A stretch of DNA of 64,000 bases from Ananas comosus. Its lineage: Eukaryota; Streptophyta; Magnoliopsida; Poales; Bromeliaceae. Shown here one piece after another: positions 13,201 to 25,004 of the stretch (position 1 is its first letter; each line of letters starts with the position of its first letter). The stretch is from assembly GCF_001540865.1 (NCBI RefSeq), contig NC_033634.1, positions 238,498 to 302,497 of the forward strand, in the 5' to 3' direction. Made by a program: the position numbers and the translations under genes. The notes below the pieces were generated by a model. That model did not search any database, had not been told where the DNA came from, and saw only the letters and a program-made list of their open reading frames with translations.

Positions 13201-15238
13201 ACAGTCTCTTATCTGAAAGGTTCTCAGATAAAAATTGTAATATAAGTCGTGGGAAGACAACCACTGTAACATAACTCCTAAGTCCTACAGTCTAATGCTA
13301 AGAGACAAAAAAGAAAGCAACCAAGAAAACACAGAAAACTCTTGAAAGTACAGTAAGAAGTTAAGGGGAAATATCGTTTTACACCGTGAGACGAGCACCT
13401 ATACAAAGCTGGATAATTTTCTCCACAGAAGTTCTGACAAAAAAAAAAACTGATTTCACTACCCATCAAGTTCCAAATGGGTATTAAGATTTGTAGGCCA
13501 TAAATATCTCAAGTCCACGTGGTTCTTTAGATAGAAGTACTGCTCTACTCTGTGCAAATTCATGATCATTACGTTAGATAAGACTCTAAATAGAACAGAC
13601 CATAAATAGAATGATACGGCGAGTAATGAAGGATGGAGTTAGTTCTACAGAAAAGTTACAACAGAAACAACAATATTGGTGCAGAGTGCTTGAGCTAATA
13701 TTTTCCGGTTTTAGTTTTAAAAAAGAAACTTTCTATTAGAAAGTCAATTTACAAAATGCAAGCACAAAAAGGCCAACATTTTACAAAAACAGGATATTCA
13801 AATGCAACATAAGAAGCCATCTTTTCCATACACAAGGGAACTTACTGAGCCTTCAGCAATATCAACACCAACATAGTAACCGATTTTGGCCTTGTCCCAT
13901 TTTATGAGGTCACCACCCTATACAGGAAGAGTGGTCAGTATTTAGAAAAAAATAACGCAAAATTTATTGCTGAGTAGGGGTCAAAGATAATATCGATAGG
14001 TGAAGATAATGCACACGACCTTCACTTCGCAAATGCATCAACCCATCCATCCACCTGCTCATTTATCATGTACTTACATTATATGGAATTGTCTATTAGC
14101 ATAATTACTAACCTTGCCACAAGCAAGATCGAGAACTGAGTCTCCACGACGTGCATATAACTGAATGAGGACACTCTTAATCTGTAAAACAAGAAGAACA
14201 ATAAGCAACTCGGCAATCAGCTTGACTAACTAAATTATATTACCTGCTTAGTGGTACCAGCATTAGTACGAGATGCCATACTAGCACAACTACTTCTATG
14301 TCAAAATCATCTTTTTGATAGCTCAGACTATGTCTTCCTATACAACAAATGTAAGTACATGACTCTCGCAATGAAGAATGTTGGTTTAATCTGTTAACTA
14401 GTTACAGGCAGAGATATGGCAGCTAATAGAGAAAGTACTTTACCAACATTGCTCGGAAGGTTCAGATAGACTGGGATAGATTGGGAATGAAACGGAATGA
14501 AACCTTCCCCCCCCCGAAAAAAAAAAAATCATGTAGAAAAGTAATAGAGAAAATAAAAGCCTGTCCACTTCCAAGTTGGATGGTAAATAGCAGTGCTCTG
14601 AGTTATTATGCTCAAGCTGATTAAACAACCTGTGATTTCACCCAGGAAAGGAAGACTCCCAAAGAGCTACAAGAACAGAATGGTATAATGACTAAAGTAT
14701 ACCGACGCATGAATTCCACACAAAATTAACAAAGGGCAGTGAAGCAATTATAGGAATAAGCTACGACTGAGCTATTTCATCCGAAGATTATATCACGTGC
14801 CAAAAATTTATAGATAGAGCATGAAAACTAAGAAAAATACTAAAAATTTGAGAAAACAGCACAGTAATTTGCAACCTACCCAGTTGTTGAGCTTCTTGAG
14901 ATGGATGATGGGGCTCGCCTCGCGCTCCTCCAGCGTCTGATTCGACCTCGCACTGTAATGCTCCGCCACCCTCAGAGCATTCTTAGTGCTCTCATCATCC
15001 CCACCATGCGACTCCCCTAAAATCCCAGTTCAGTTCGTAAAGATCAAGCAAACAAAGAAGCAAAAACAATACAAACAGACAACAAGAGTACTAAAAAGCT
15101 TCGAACTTGATGCGAAAATCGCAAGTGGGCTTCGATCGGAGTACCGTATGAGTTCAATCTGAGCTTGGATTGCGGGGGACCGAAGGAGGTCGACGCGGTT
15201 TCTGCGTACCCCCGCTTCATTCCCCTCCGCCGCTTCAA
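10298..15238 (-). CDS. mRNA cap guanine-N7 methyltransferase
   Basis: Nuclear enzyme that transfers a methyl group from S-adenosylmethionine to N7 of the 5' guanosine cap of mRNA. Thirteen minus-strand exons join in phase: 15145-15238, 14880-15016, 14113-14181, 13846-13917, 13111-13212, 12836-12892, 12608-12746, 11740-11804, 11576-11626, 11375-11437, 10617-10740, 10470-10531, 10298-10396. They encode 377 residues, or 371 from the second ATG at 15220, which fits plant homologues better. Visible features are SAM-binding motif I (VLDLACGKGGD), then KWDKAKIGYYVGVDIAEGS, ICADCF, CQFAMHYSW and LLRPGGTFIGTMPDAN, in the order typical of the RNMT/Abd1 family. The C-terminus retains VFVKNSHEFVNEYL and DEWDVAYLYLAFVLRKRGQP. 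All family landmarks are present and no damage is seen. Intron 10 (between the exons at 11375 and 10740) holds a SINE. Confidence 0.95.
10927..11082 (-). mobile_element. tRNA-derived SINE, full-length copy 2, with 15-bp TSD
   Basis: This copy is inserted in an intron of the cap methyltransferase gene, in the same orientation as the gene. It is flanked by a perfect 15-bp direct repeat, TACAAGTAAAACGTG (10912-10926 and 11083-11097). On the minus strand the head carries box A TAGCGCAAGTGG, matching TRGYNNARNNGG, and box B GTTTGAATCC, one base from GTTCGANTCC. The tail ends in a palindrome-like GATAGCATGCTACC-type segment and poly-A. The exact TSD makes this the clearest copy. Confidence 0.93.
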
Positions 15239-17555
15239 AAATTAATTTTTTTTACAAAAGGAAGCTTTTTTACGACCGAATCGTGTATACTGCTTCTGGG
15301 TAAGCTACAGATCCCTAATTTTTCCAACACAAAATCGAAGGGTGAAAGAAGATTTACAAACAAAGTTCGAGATTGGGGCGGCGTAGGATTGGGGGTTTTG
15401 AGAAGAGATTGAAGCGATTGAAGGGAGCGATTAGGGTTCCTACAACACCAAACGCCGCCGAAACGCGGGTTTCCGCAGCTCCCAACCGCCGCCGACGCCG
15501 CCTACGCCGCCGCCCACGCGCCTCTCTCTCTCACTCTCTCTCTCCTCTACTTACTCTCTCTCTCTCTCTCTCTCTCTCTGCTCTTGGATATTGCGATTGG
15601 AGACGAAGAACCCCTTTGGGGAAAGAGATCTATTCAAAGAGGGAGCCCCTCGGATGAAAAGTATACGAGAGGGTTCCGATGCCGTCCATTTTAACCCGAT
15701 CTTTCGATCCTACCGTCCAAATAAAAAAGAAAATCCAGCCCTCAAATATTTGATCGACAGTTTTTACAATTATTATTTTTTTTAGGGGGAAAATAATATA
15801 TTAATAAACTATATTTGTATAAAGTGATTGGTGATCGTGATCAAAAGTTCTAATAAAATTAAATTGTTGTATGTTGAAGTCTCATTTGGTACTACTATTA
15901 ATTTTTTATTTTTTTAATTTTTAAGTAAATAATTTACATGCTTTTACAAACTATTGGACTTTTTTATATTTATTTTATTATTTTTGTCACAATATAGTCA
16001 TTAATTGATAAATAAATTAAATAAATAAAAGAGTGATAACTAAAATGCCTCTTGCATAGGCATTCAAAAAAAAAAAAAAAGTATAATATGAAATTTAGCA
16101 TAGCTTGCTAAAAACAATTGCATAAATTAGCAAAACAATTATAATTAGATAATTGAATGAAGAAAAGTTATTTCAGAAGTCGGACAAATTAGACACTAAA
16201 ATTTAATTTTAATGCACCTGACAAGAACTAAAGTCTAATTAACTTATTGATAGATTGAGTGAACATTTTCTGTTTTCTCTTAAGCTGCATTTGTGTTGGA
16301 TTATTTCTTTTACAATAATAATTTTTTAAAAAATTATAATTTGTTAAATAATTCTTTTGCAAAAATTATTCTAAGTATTTTCACCAAAAGATTTTTTAAC
16401 AAAATATATGTACTAAACTTATATGGCCTATGGACAAATTTGATTTGACTATATAATCTTTCAAAATTTTAATTTTATTATATTTTTTATTTTTTTTAAA
16501 ATTAAATTAGTTAATAATATTTTGATTTCAAAATTTTAATACAATATTTATTTTTACAGTTTTAATTAGTGTATTTCATACGATTTTAACAACAATAACT
16601 TTATTAAAGTAATTATTTTAAAATTTGAAGTCAAAGTACAAACTAAAATTAAATACATTAAAATACTATATAGTAAAATTAAAATTTTAAAAATTTAAAT
16701 AGCTGATTCAAAATAGACTATAATTTTTAAAAAGGAAGAAAAAAAACTTTGTTAGTCTCTCTTTGCCACCGTAACATTCCAGGTATGCTCATCCGTATCT
16801 TATACCGTATGTATATGGGCGGTCCCATGTATGTAACATCACGTATATGGGTACACATACCGCCTCCTACGACACCTCTACAGTAAACCCGAGGAGCTTC
16901 AAATAACAATATATTATTATTAAAAAAAAGAAATTAACGAAATTATTAATTTATTATAGACCCTGTCTTCGCCCCCAAAGAAAGCGAGCGTGAGAGAGAA
17001 ACGAAGAGAGAGAAAGAGCGAGCGCGAGAGAGAGAGAGAGAGAGAGCGCGAAGCGCAGAAGATAACAGCGAAGAGAGCGGGAGCGAGTACTCGCAAATAG
17101 CAGCGACGCAGAGATAGAGAGGGTCGTAGTGAGCTCCTCATCCCCTCGACGCCGCCCTCTCGGCCCTAGATCTCGCGATCGACCGCTCCAATTCGCCGAT
17201 CTCCCCTCCCGGTGAGCCCTCTTCGCCGTAGATCCTTCTCCTTGGCGATTTCGATCGAATTCTTAGGTTTTGATCCCTTTTTTTCGGTTTCGTCTCGTCT
17301 TGATTCGAATCCTCGCATTGTGTTTGGTGTAGGCTTCTGATTCGATTTGGGCGCTGAGAAAAATTCCATCTTTTTTTTTTTGTGTTTTGGGGACGCCGGC
17401 GAAGAATTAGGGTTTGGCTGCGTCGGAGCTTGTGAGGAATTGGGTTTGCGAATTCGGTTGCTGCGAGGATGAGCATTGACAACCCGGGGGGAGCGATAAG
17501 CTAGGGTTTTTGGGCTGGGTCCCGATCCTCTCCTAGGGTTTCGCGCTGGAGTTCC
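15239..17555. other. Divergent intergenic region between the cap methyltransferase and ATXR3
   Basis: The two genes are head to head. The cap methyltransferase side has pyrimidine-rich leader sequence and a TC microsatellite (15511-15590). The ATXR3 side has a GA microsatellite (17027-17047) and about 550 bases of probable 5' leader, possibly with an intron starting near the GGTGAG at 17211. The centre (15780-16720) is very AT-rich with no gene. Confidence 0.55.
15511..15590. repeat. TC microsatellite in 5' leader region
   Basis: Imperfect (TC)n stretch upstream of the cap methyltransferase gene. Such tracts are common in plant core promoters and leaders. Confidence 0.85.
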
Positions 17556-20500
17556 ATGGGAGATGGAGGAGTCGCGTGCGCCCCCTTGCAGCCCGTCATG
17601 GAGAGGCTCGTGCTTGCGCCGCGGAGGCCGATGAGGAAGAGGGGCGAGCCCGCACCGCATAAGGGGGAGTTGGAGGAGGGGGAGGTGCAAAATGGGGAGG
17701 TTGAGAGGGGGGAGAGCCATAGTAATGGGGAATTGGAGAAGGGAGCTTTCCTTTCTAAGAAATGGCGGAAAGGTGAAGCTGACGATGGAGCTAATAGTAG
17801 TGTAGTCTCCGATAACAAAAGGAGGAAAGGGGAGGTCGAGCAGAAGGACAGTAGGAGCAAGAAAAGAGAATCGCAGAAAGCTGGATCGAGTAGAATCCAG
17901 AAGGTGGAATTGGAGAAGGGAGAGCTTACTCCGGATAAATGGCGCAAAGGTGAGCGAGAAGCGAAGTCCGAGCACTCTCCAGATGATACTTATCAGAGAA
18001 AAGAAGGTGGCCGCAGTGAGAATGATCACAGGAGAAGGCCCTCTTCGAAGCAGGATAGTAACAACGCCTATGCGAGGGATGCCAAGGGTGGAAGTAAACA
18101 CGAGAGCAGCAACGGAAAGGTTCGGGAGAAGGAGCATAATTCGGTAGGATTTCCCAAAATTCCTTATTCGCCCGAGTTTGAGAGCAGAAACCACAAGCAA
18201 CAATATCCCGAGATCGCTGATTCCAAGAGCCGGAGGAAGTCAGAAGAGCATAACAGTTCCAGTTATGCTGAAAGGTCCCACAGAAATGCTTCCTCTTCCG
18301 CGGCTAGGCCTTCAGCAACCGGAAGGTATTCCTCTTCTTCTACTTCTAGGCCGATATCCAGTTACAGAGATCGCAGTCCGAACCATTTTGATCGGTCTCC
18401 ACACGAGCGATCTCGGCATCGGGATTATAAGGATCGGACCCCAGGCTGTCGGGATCGAACTCCACCGCATGAACGAGAATTGAGGTTTCGAGATCGATCT
18501 CGATCCCCACTGCATGATCGGGAATCGAGGTACCGTGATAGATCCCCGGCGCATGATCGAGAATCTGGCAAGAAGAGGAAAGGTGGTGAGAGGCAGCAGC
18601 AAAGCAATAAGCGTGAAGAGAGACCTGTTATTAGAGATGATAAAGACTCCCTGAAGAACAGCTACTCAGTCAAGCAATCAAATAAGAGCAGTAGCAGCAG
18701 AAGTATGGATGAAAAAACCAACAAGGAGAAGGTGTCGCACGGTACAAGCGGTCAGTCTAGTGAGCTTCCTCCTCCCCCTCCGCCGCCACTACCGCCTCCA
18801 CCTCCCCCTCCAAACCTTCCTCCACCGCCACCTTCACCACTCCCACCTTTTCAAGTTAATGGACAGGTTCTTGAAGAGCCATCATCAATGGAGGAAGATA
18901 TGGATATCTGCGACACTCCTCCCCATGTTAGTACTAGTTTACCATCGGAGTCGAACGCTGGTAAGTGGTATTATCTTGACTATTTTGGTATAGAACAGGG
19001 CCCCTCTAAGCTAGTCAATCTCAAGAGGCTCATGGATGAAGGATTTATTCAATCCGATCATCTCATAAAGCATGGTGACACCGACCGGTGGGTTACCGTT
19101 GAGAATGCCACGTCACCGCTGGTGCCTACGATTGTGCCATCTGTTGATTCGGATGTGGTGACTCGGATGGTTAGCCCACCTGAAGCCTCAGGTAATTTGT
19201 TGGGTGAAGTGGAAGAACTTTCCCAGGAAGCACCTAACTTAACATCGGATCGGCAAGAGTTGCACATGGAGGATGCTTCAGTTGCTTTGGATGAACTTGG
19301 AGATTTTCACATTGATGCTAGGGTTCAAGCTTTGTTGAATGGTCATACTATTGTAGATGGAAAGGAACTTGAGAGTTTGGGAGGTAATGTTTTCTTTCAG
19401 ATTCAAATGTTTTTCTTTGGATTTTTCTTTCTTTATTTTTTTTTTGAGAGAGAAGTAGCAGTACCTGTTTCAGATTCAAGTGTAAAATGGTTTTCAATCT
19501 GGTTTGGGGCTTTTTTTTTTTTTTATAATCTTGCATTATGTGGGCCCTGCGCCAAACTTAGCCTGGCTGGAGGATGTTCTTTATTGCCCCCCCCCCCCCC
19601 CCCCCCCCCCCCGCCCCTCCCCTCTTCTTTTCCCCCTAAAACTTTGTAATCCTCAAATATACAATTATAGTGCTGCTAATTTATTGGGTTGGTGTTCTTG
19701 TTTGTTATCTTGTCCAGGGCCCATATATGTGCCAGCCCATAATAGTTCTCAGTTAAGCCCAAATTAAAGCCCATCAACAATCTGGGCCCATTCAATCACC
19801 CTTTTACTTTTGGTCTTGATTATATTATTTATCCTGACGATGGTTTTTTTTTTTCCTCCCTGTTTTCTGGTAATTTGTGATAATTCAGAAGCCTTGAACA
19901 CGACGTTGGAGCCAGCGAATTTGCAGAACTGGAGTCAATCTGAAGGTATACTATTTTATATTCTGTTAATTTTCATCTTTTGCGATTGTTTAATCTGATT
20001 ATCGGTCTTGCTTATGAGCTGTGATCCCAGTGTGTTTGTTGACTAACTTATGTCTCAGCTCATTGTTATTTACATTGTTTCTTCTTTTCTATATATACAA
20101 ATTTCATTGTACTTCTCTCCATTCTTAAATATTGCTAAGAGATGTTTTCTGTTATTAGTGTGCTGATAATTTTTTTATATGCTTATCAACAGGTTATTCA
20201 AGATTCCAAGTGCACAGCTATGATTCCTCAAGACATCCAAGAGATGAAGGAATTAAGGGAGGAGGTCCTGGAAACTTTTCAACAGAACCAAATGAAGTCC
20301 AAACTATTGCACCTTCTCTTGTGGAGAAGGGCTGTGCCCTTGTTTCCGCTGGTTCTACTGATTGGTTCAGTGGCAGATGGTCTTGCAAAGGTGGTGACTG
20401 GAAAAGAAACGACGAAGTTGGTCAAGATCGTTGTTTTAGAAGGAAGCTTGTCCTCAATGAAGGCTACCCTCTTTGTGAGATGCCTAAAGGCGTCCATGAG

Positions 20501-23500
20501 GATCCTCGTATTCTCAAAAAGGATGATTTATACCATCCTTTACACGTTAAGAAGCTCGATCTACCATCATGGGCCTTTTCATCAACCGAAGAAAATATTG
20601 ATAGCACAAGTGAGACAAGCAAAGGTGTTGTTAGGGCTTTAAGGGGAGTAAAGGGAACAATTCTTCCTGTTGTTAGAATAAATGCATGTGTGGTCAAGGA
20701 TCAAACCTCCTTGGAACCCCGCATGAAATTCAAGGGCAGTGATTGGCACCCCTTAAGGTCTTCTTCGAGATCACACTCAATGGCTAGTGATAAGGGTTCA
20801 GTTTATGAAGGCTCCTCTCGCTCTAGGAAGCACCATGAATATGAAGTTCAAAGTTTGAACAGGTGCAGGACTGTTCTTAATGTTCCAAAGGATCATGTAT
20901 GTACTGTTGATGAGTTGTCTATAAATCTGGGTAAGTGGTACTATTTGGACGGGGCTGGTCGTGAGCATGGTCCATTATCATATTCAGAGTTACAAGATTT
21001 GATCGCTAAAGGTATTATCTTGGAGCAAAGCAGTGTTTTTCGCAAGATTGATAATACATGGATTCCAGTTTCTAGAGACTTGAAATCTTCTGAAGGAGGC
21101 CAGACCGGAGATTTTCACAGCCTGCACCCTCAGTTTATTGGATATACACGTGGCAAGCTGCATGAGCTTGTCATGAAATCATACAAGAATAGGGAGTTTG
21201 CTGCTGCTATAAATGAAGTTTTGGATCCTTGGATTATGGGGAAGCAGCCAAAGAAGGAAATGGAAACACTTTTCCCGTATAATTCTTCTATCTCGATGAG
21301 TTCTTCTGTTTTAGCCAATGACCTATCAGTGGATAACTTTTTGAGATCAGGTAGGCAATCTCTTCTCCTTGTGATAGGGTGTTCATTTTACTTTTCTCTT
21401 TCCACCATGCACCTTGTTTTGACATTCGCTAGGGATGTTTTGTATCATGTTTCTCCTCTTTTTGGGGACCTAGTTCCACCTTGCTCACTATTATGTCTAG
21501 CACGACTTATCTATTCTCTTTTTGACATATTTACTTCTATACCTGTTCAAATTATCTATTTATCTGTACAAAATATGAATTTTGACATTTGCCTTTTCGA
21601 AAACTTAATTTTTTGCCTGCATGCCAGTGTATTTACAAAAAATGCCCCTCTTTAGAAACTTTTTACCGGTATGAAACTGATTCCCCTGAATTGGATGATT
21701 TCTTAATTTAGGGTAAGGATTTTAATTTTTTTTTGTAAGAAACTGCATATTTGAGGGATATGTGGATGGAAATTCATATGCTACAACGCTACATACAGAA
21801 ATATATGATTTTCTCTATGAACTCATTTATAAGTTGTTACCTTTCGCAGACGATGGCTTGTCTCGTTCTGCAAAAAGAGCACGGTTTTATGCTGAGGAAA
21901 GTGATGAAGACTCTGAAATGGGGGAGGATTTACTTGATATTCATCATAATGATTCCTGTTTTGAAGATTTATGTGGTGATGCTAACTTTGCTGAGGACAG
22001 TTCTTCAATTTGTGGGACAGAGAATGAGAGCTGGGGTCTATTAGATGGCCATATTTTAGCGAGGGTCTTCCATTTTCTGCGGGCCGACATGAAGTCACTT
22101 CTTTCCTCTGCTTTTACTTGCAAACATTGGAATTCAGCAGCCAATTTTTACAAGAGCATAAGCAGATGTGTTGATTTGTCTTCCGCTGGTCTTAAATGTT
22201 CTGATTTGATGTTTCAGAGTGTTATGGTGTGCCCTCTTTTCTTTGCAGTTTTTCTATTTTTCATATATAACATGCAAATATGCAAAGATTACATGCATAC
22301 CTTGCAAAGTTGGTATTACACACATGCCCTTGAATAACTTGCTTATATGTGGGCTTGCATAGTTTTGTATGTAAAAGTGGTTTTTGGATACGTATCATGC
22401 AAGGGATATGAATGCAAATAAAACTCGTTTCAGAGGATGCATGTAAATTCCAACTTTGCTGGGATATTTACACAATTTCACATATTTGCGGTGGTATAAG
22501 TGCAAAAACCTTCCATTTGTACTTGTTCATTGTTGATTTTAGTTATTCGTAGACTCTTATGTGCTATTTTCAATTGATTTTGCAGAGTGGCTATGACAAG
22601 AAAAACATGAAATCGCTCATCTTGGCAGGGTGCTGCAATATTACTGCCAGTGCTCTTGAGGAAGTCCTTCAACTGTTTCCATGCATATCTTATGTAGACA
22701 TTAGAGGATGCTACCAGCTTAAGGACTTGAAAACAAAATTTCAGCATGTAAAATGGATTAAGAGCTCTGGTTCATCTTCAAAGATAAGGAGCCTTAAGCA
22801 GATAACCGAACAGAGCTATTCTACGTACATGGGAGATTTTGATGAGACTGATCAATCGTATAGAAGAGACCCTTCGAACCTTCCATTCCGACAGGGATTT
22901 TATAAACGCTCCAAGTTGCTTAATGCTAGAAAGTCATCGGCTGTTCTTTCAAGGGATGCACAAATGAGGCGGTGGTTGCAAAGGAAGTCCGGGAATGGAT
23001 ACAAGAAGATGGAAGAGTTTATTGCCAATAGTTTGAAGGACATCATGAGGGGCAATAGATTTGACTTCTTCATACCCAAGGTATAATCCTCTCTGTCTCT
23101 CTCTTCATACTCAGAAAGATACCTTTTTTCTTGAGGTACAATTTTTTTCACTTTACGGATTATGATCCTCAAGCATTATGATCTTTATTACAGGTTTCAA
23201 AAATTGAAGACAGGATGAGAAGTGGTTATTATGTTCGCCGTGGCTTGAGTTCACTGAAGGATGACATAAGCCGAATGTGTCGGGATGCATTTAAGTAAGG
23301 ATTCTTTTAGCCCTGAATAGTTTTGTGCTAAGTAATATTTTAATCTCAGTTTCTTACTTTTTGCATTTTATTGTAGAGTTAAAACAAGGGTTGACGGAGG
23401 AGATATGAAGCAAGTTATCATGTCATTCATCCAATTAGCAAAGAGATTGGAGGATAACCGGAGATTGATTAATGAGAGAGATGGCATGATGAAGACATTG

Positions 23501-24941
23501 AAAGACAGTACTGATATGGTTCAATATTCTATGGAATCCAAGCACAAAAAGAAGCAAACCAAACTCACTAGTGAAAAGAAGGACCGTAGATTTGACCGAG
23601 AAATCAAGAGAAGTCTCTCTAAATTAAAGAGCAGGGATGTTGATTCTGGGAGCGAATCGTCTGACGATCACGATGATTTCTCTGACGGAGATGATAGAGG
23701 TGAGAGCCCGAGTTCGTCTTCGGATACCGAGACTGACTCAGAAGTGAATTATGGACTGTGGGACCTAAAGGGAGATGGGGGTTTGAAAATTGATGATTCT
23801 GTTGATTCTTGGGCGGATGACCGCGAGTGGGGAGCTCGCATGACAAAAGCAAGTTTGGTCCCTCCGATTACTAGGAAATACGAAGTTGTTGACAAGTACC
23901 TGATCGTGGCGGATGAGGAGGAGGTTGAAAAGAAGATGCGAGTGGCTTTGCCAGATGACTACAATGAGAAGCTTCTTGCACAGAAGAGTGGTATGGAGGA
24001 GATGGAAATCCCTGAGGTTAAGGAATACAAGCCTAGAAAATTACTTGGTGTTGAAGTACTTGAGCAAGAAGTTTACGGTATAGATCCTTACACGCATAAC
24101 CTTCTTCTCGACTCTATGCCAGAAGAGTCTGATTGGGATCCTACTGAGAAACATAATTTCATTGAAGAGGTATGCTGCCTCACTTGTTAATCTTCTCTTT
24201 CATTTCTCCTTGACCTGCTGTGGGTTGTTGTGCTTTACTTGAAGTGCTATTTGATTAAGGCTGTTAGGAGAATCATTTTATTAAAATCCCACCCCATAGC
24301 TTCTCTCTGCTACTGAAGCAGGAGATCCTACTTGGAGTCTCAGCTTTTGGGCTTAGAATCTCATTTCAGTTACCTGCCATAGCAAGAAGCTCCATACTTT
24401 TTTTTTTGGCGAACTGCTCTACTAGAAGTGGCTGCCACTGAAAGTGGAAGAGAAGCTAGGCCTGGCAGGCACTTAATGTGGTTTTCTGTTTTCGCATTTG
24501 AATTTTATTTAAATCGTCTTCTTGCAGTTGCTTCTGAGAACCTTGAATAAGCAAGTCAGGCATTTCACTGGTAGTGGAAATACCCCTATGGTTTATCCCT
24601 TACGACCTGTTGTTGAAGAAATCCAAAAAAATTCAGAGGAGAGAGGTGACGCACGTACAGTCAAGATGTGCCAGGCCATCTTGAAGGCCATGAGAAATCG
24701 TCCCGAGGATAATTATGTTGCTTATAGAAAGGTAGTGCTTATAAATGTGCTATTTAATTAATGCTGCTTTGTTTATCGTCTTATTTATTTGTTTCTTGTT
24801 CCACTTTCTGCCAGGGGCTTGGAGTTGTTTGCAACAAAGAGGAAGGTTTTGACCAAAATGATTTTGTTGTTGAGTTTTTAGGAGAGGTACGCATTTTAGC
24901 TGTTCGGTACTTTTCCTCGTTGCAATATTTTGCGAGAAAGC

Positions 24942-25004
<63 letters not shown>

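Noticed and set aside
17166..18203. 345-residue open frame on the minus strand
   Set aside because: It is antisense to the Glu/Lys/Arg-rich first exon and leader of ATXR3. Repetitive purine-rich coding sequence leaves the opposite strand open. It has no recognisable domain.
20142..20642. 166-residue frame overlapping ATXR3 exon 3
   Set aside because: It is a shifted frame over an exon whose true frame matches ATXR3 and continues in phase.
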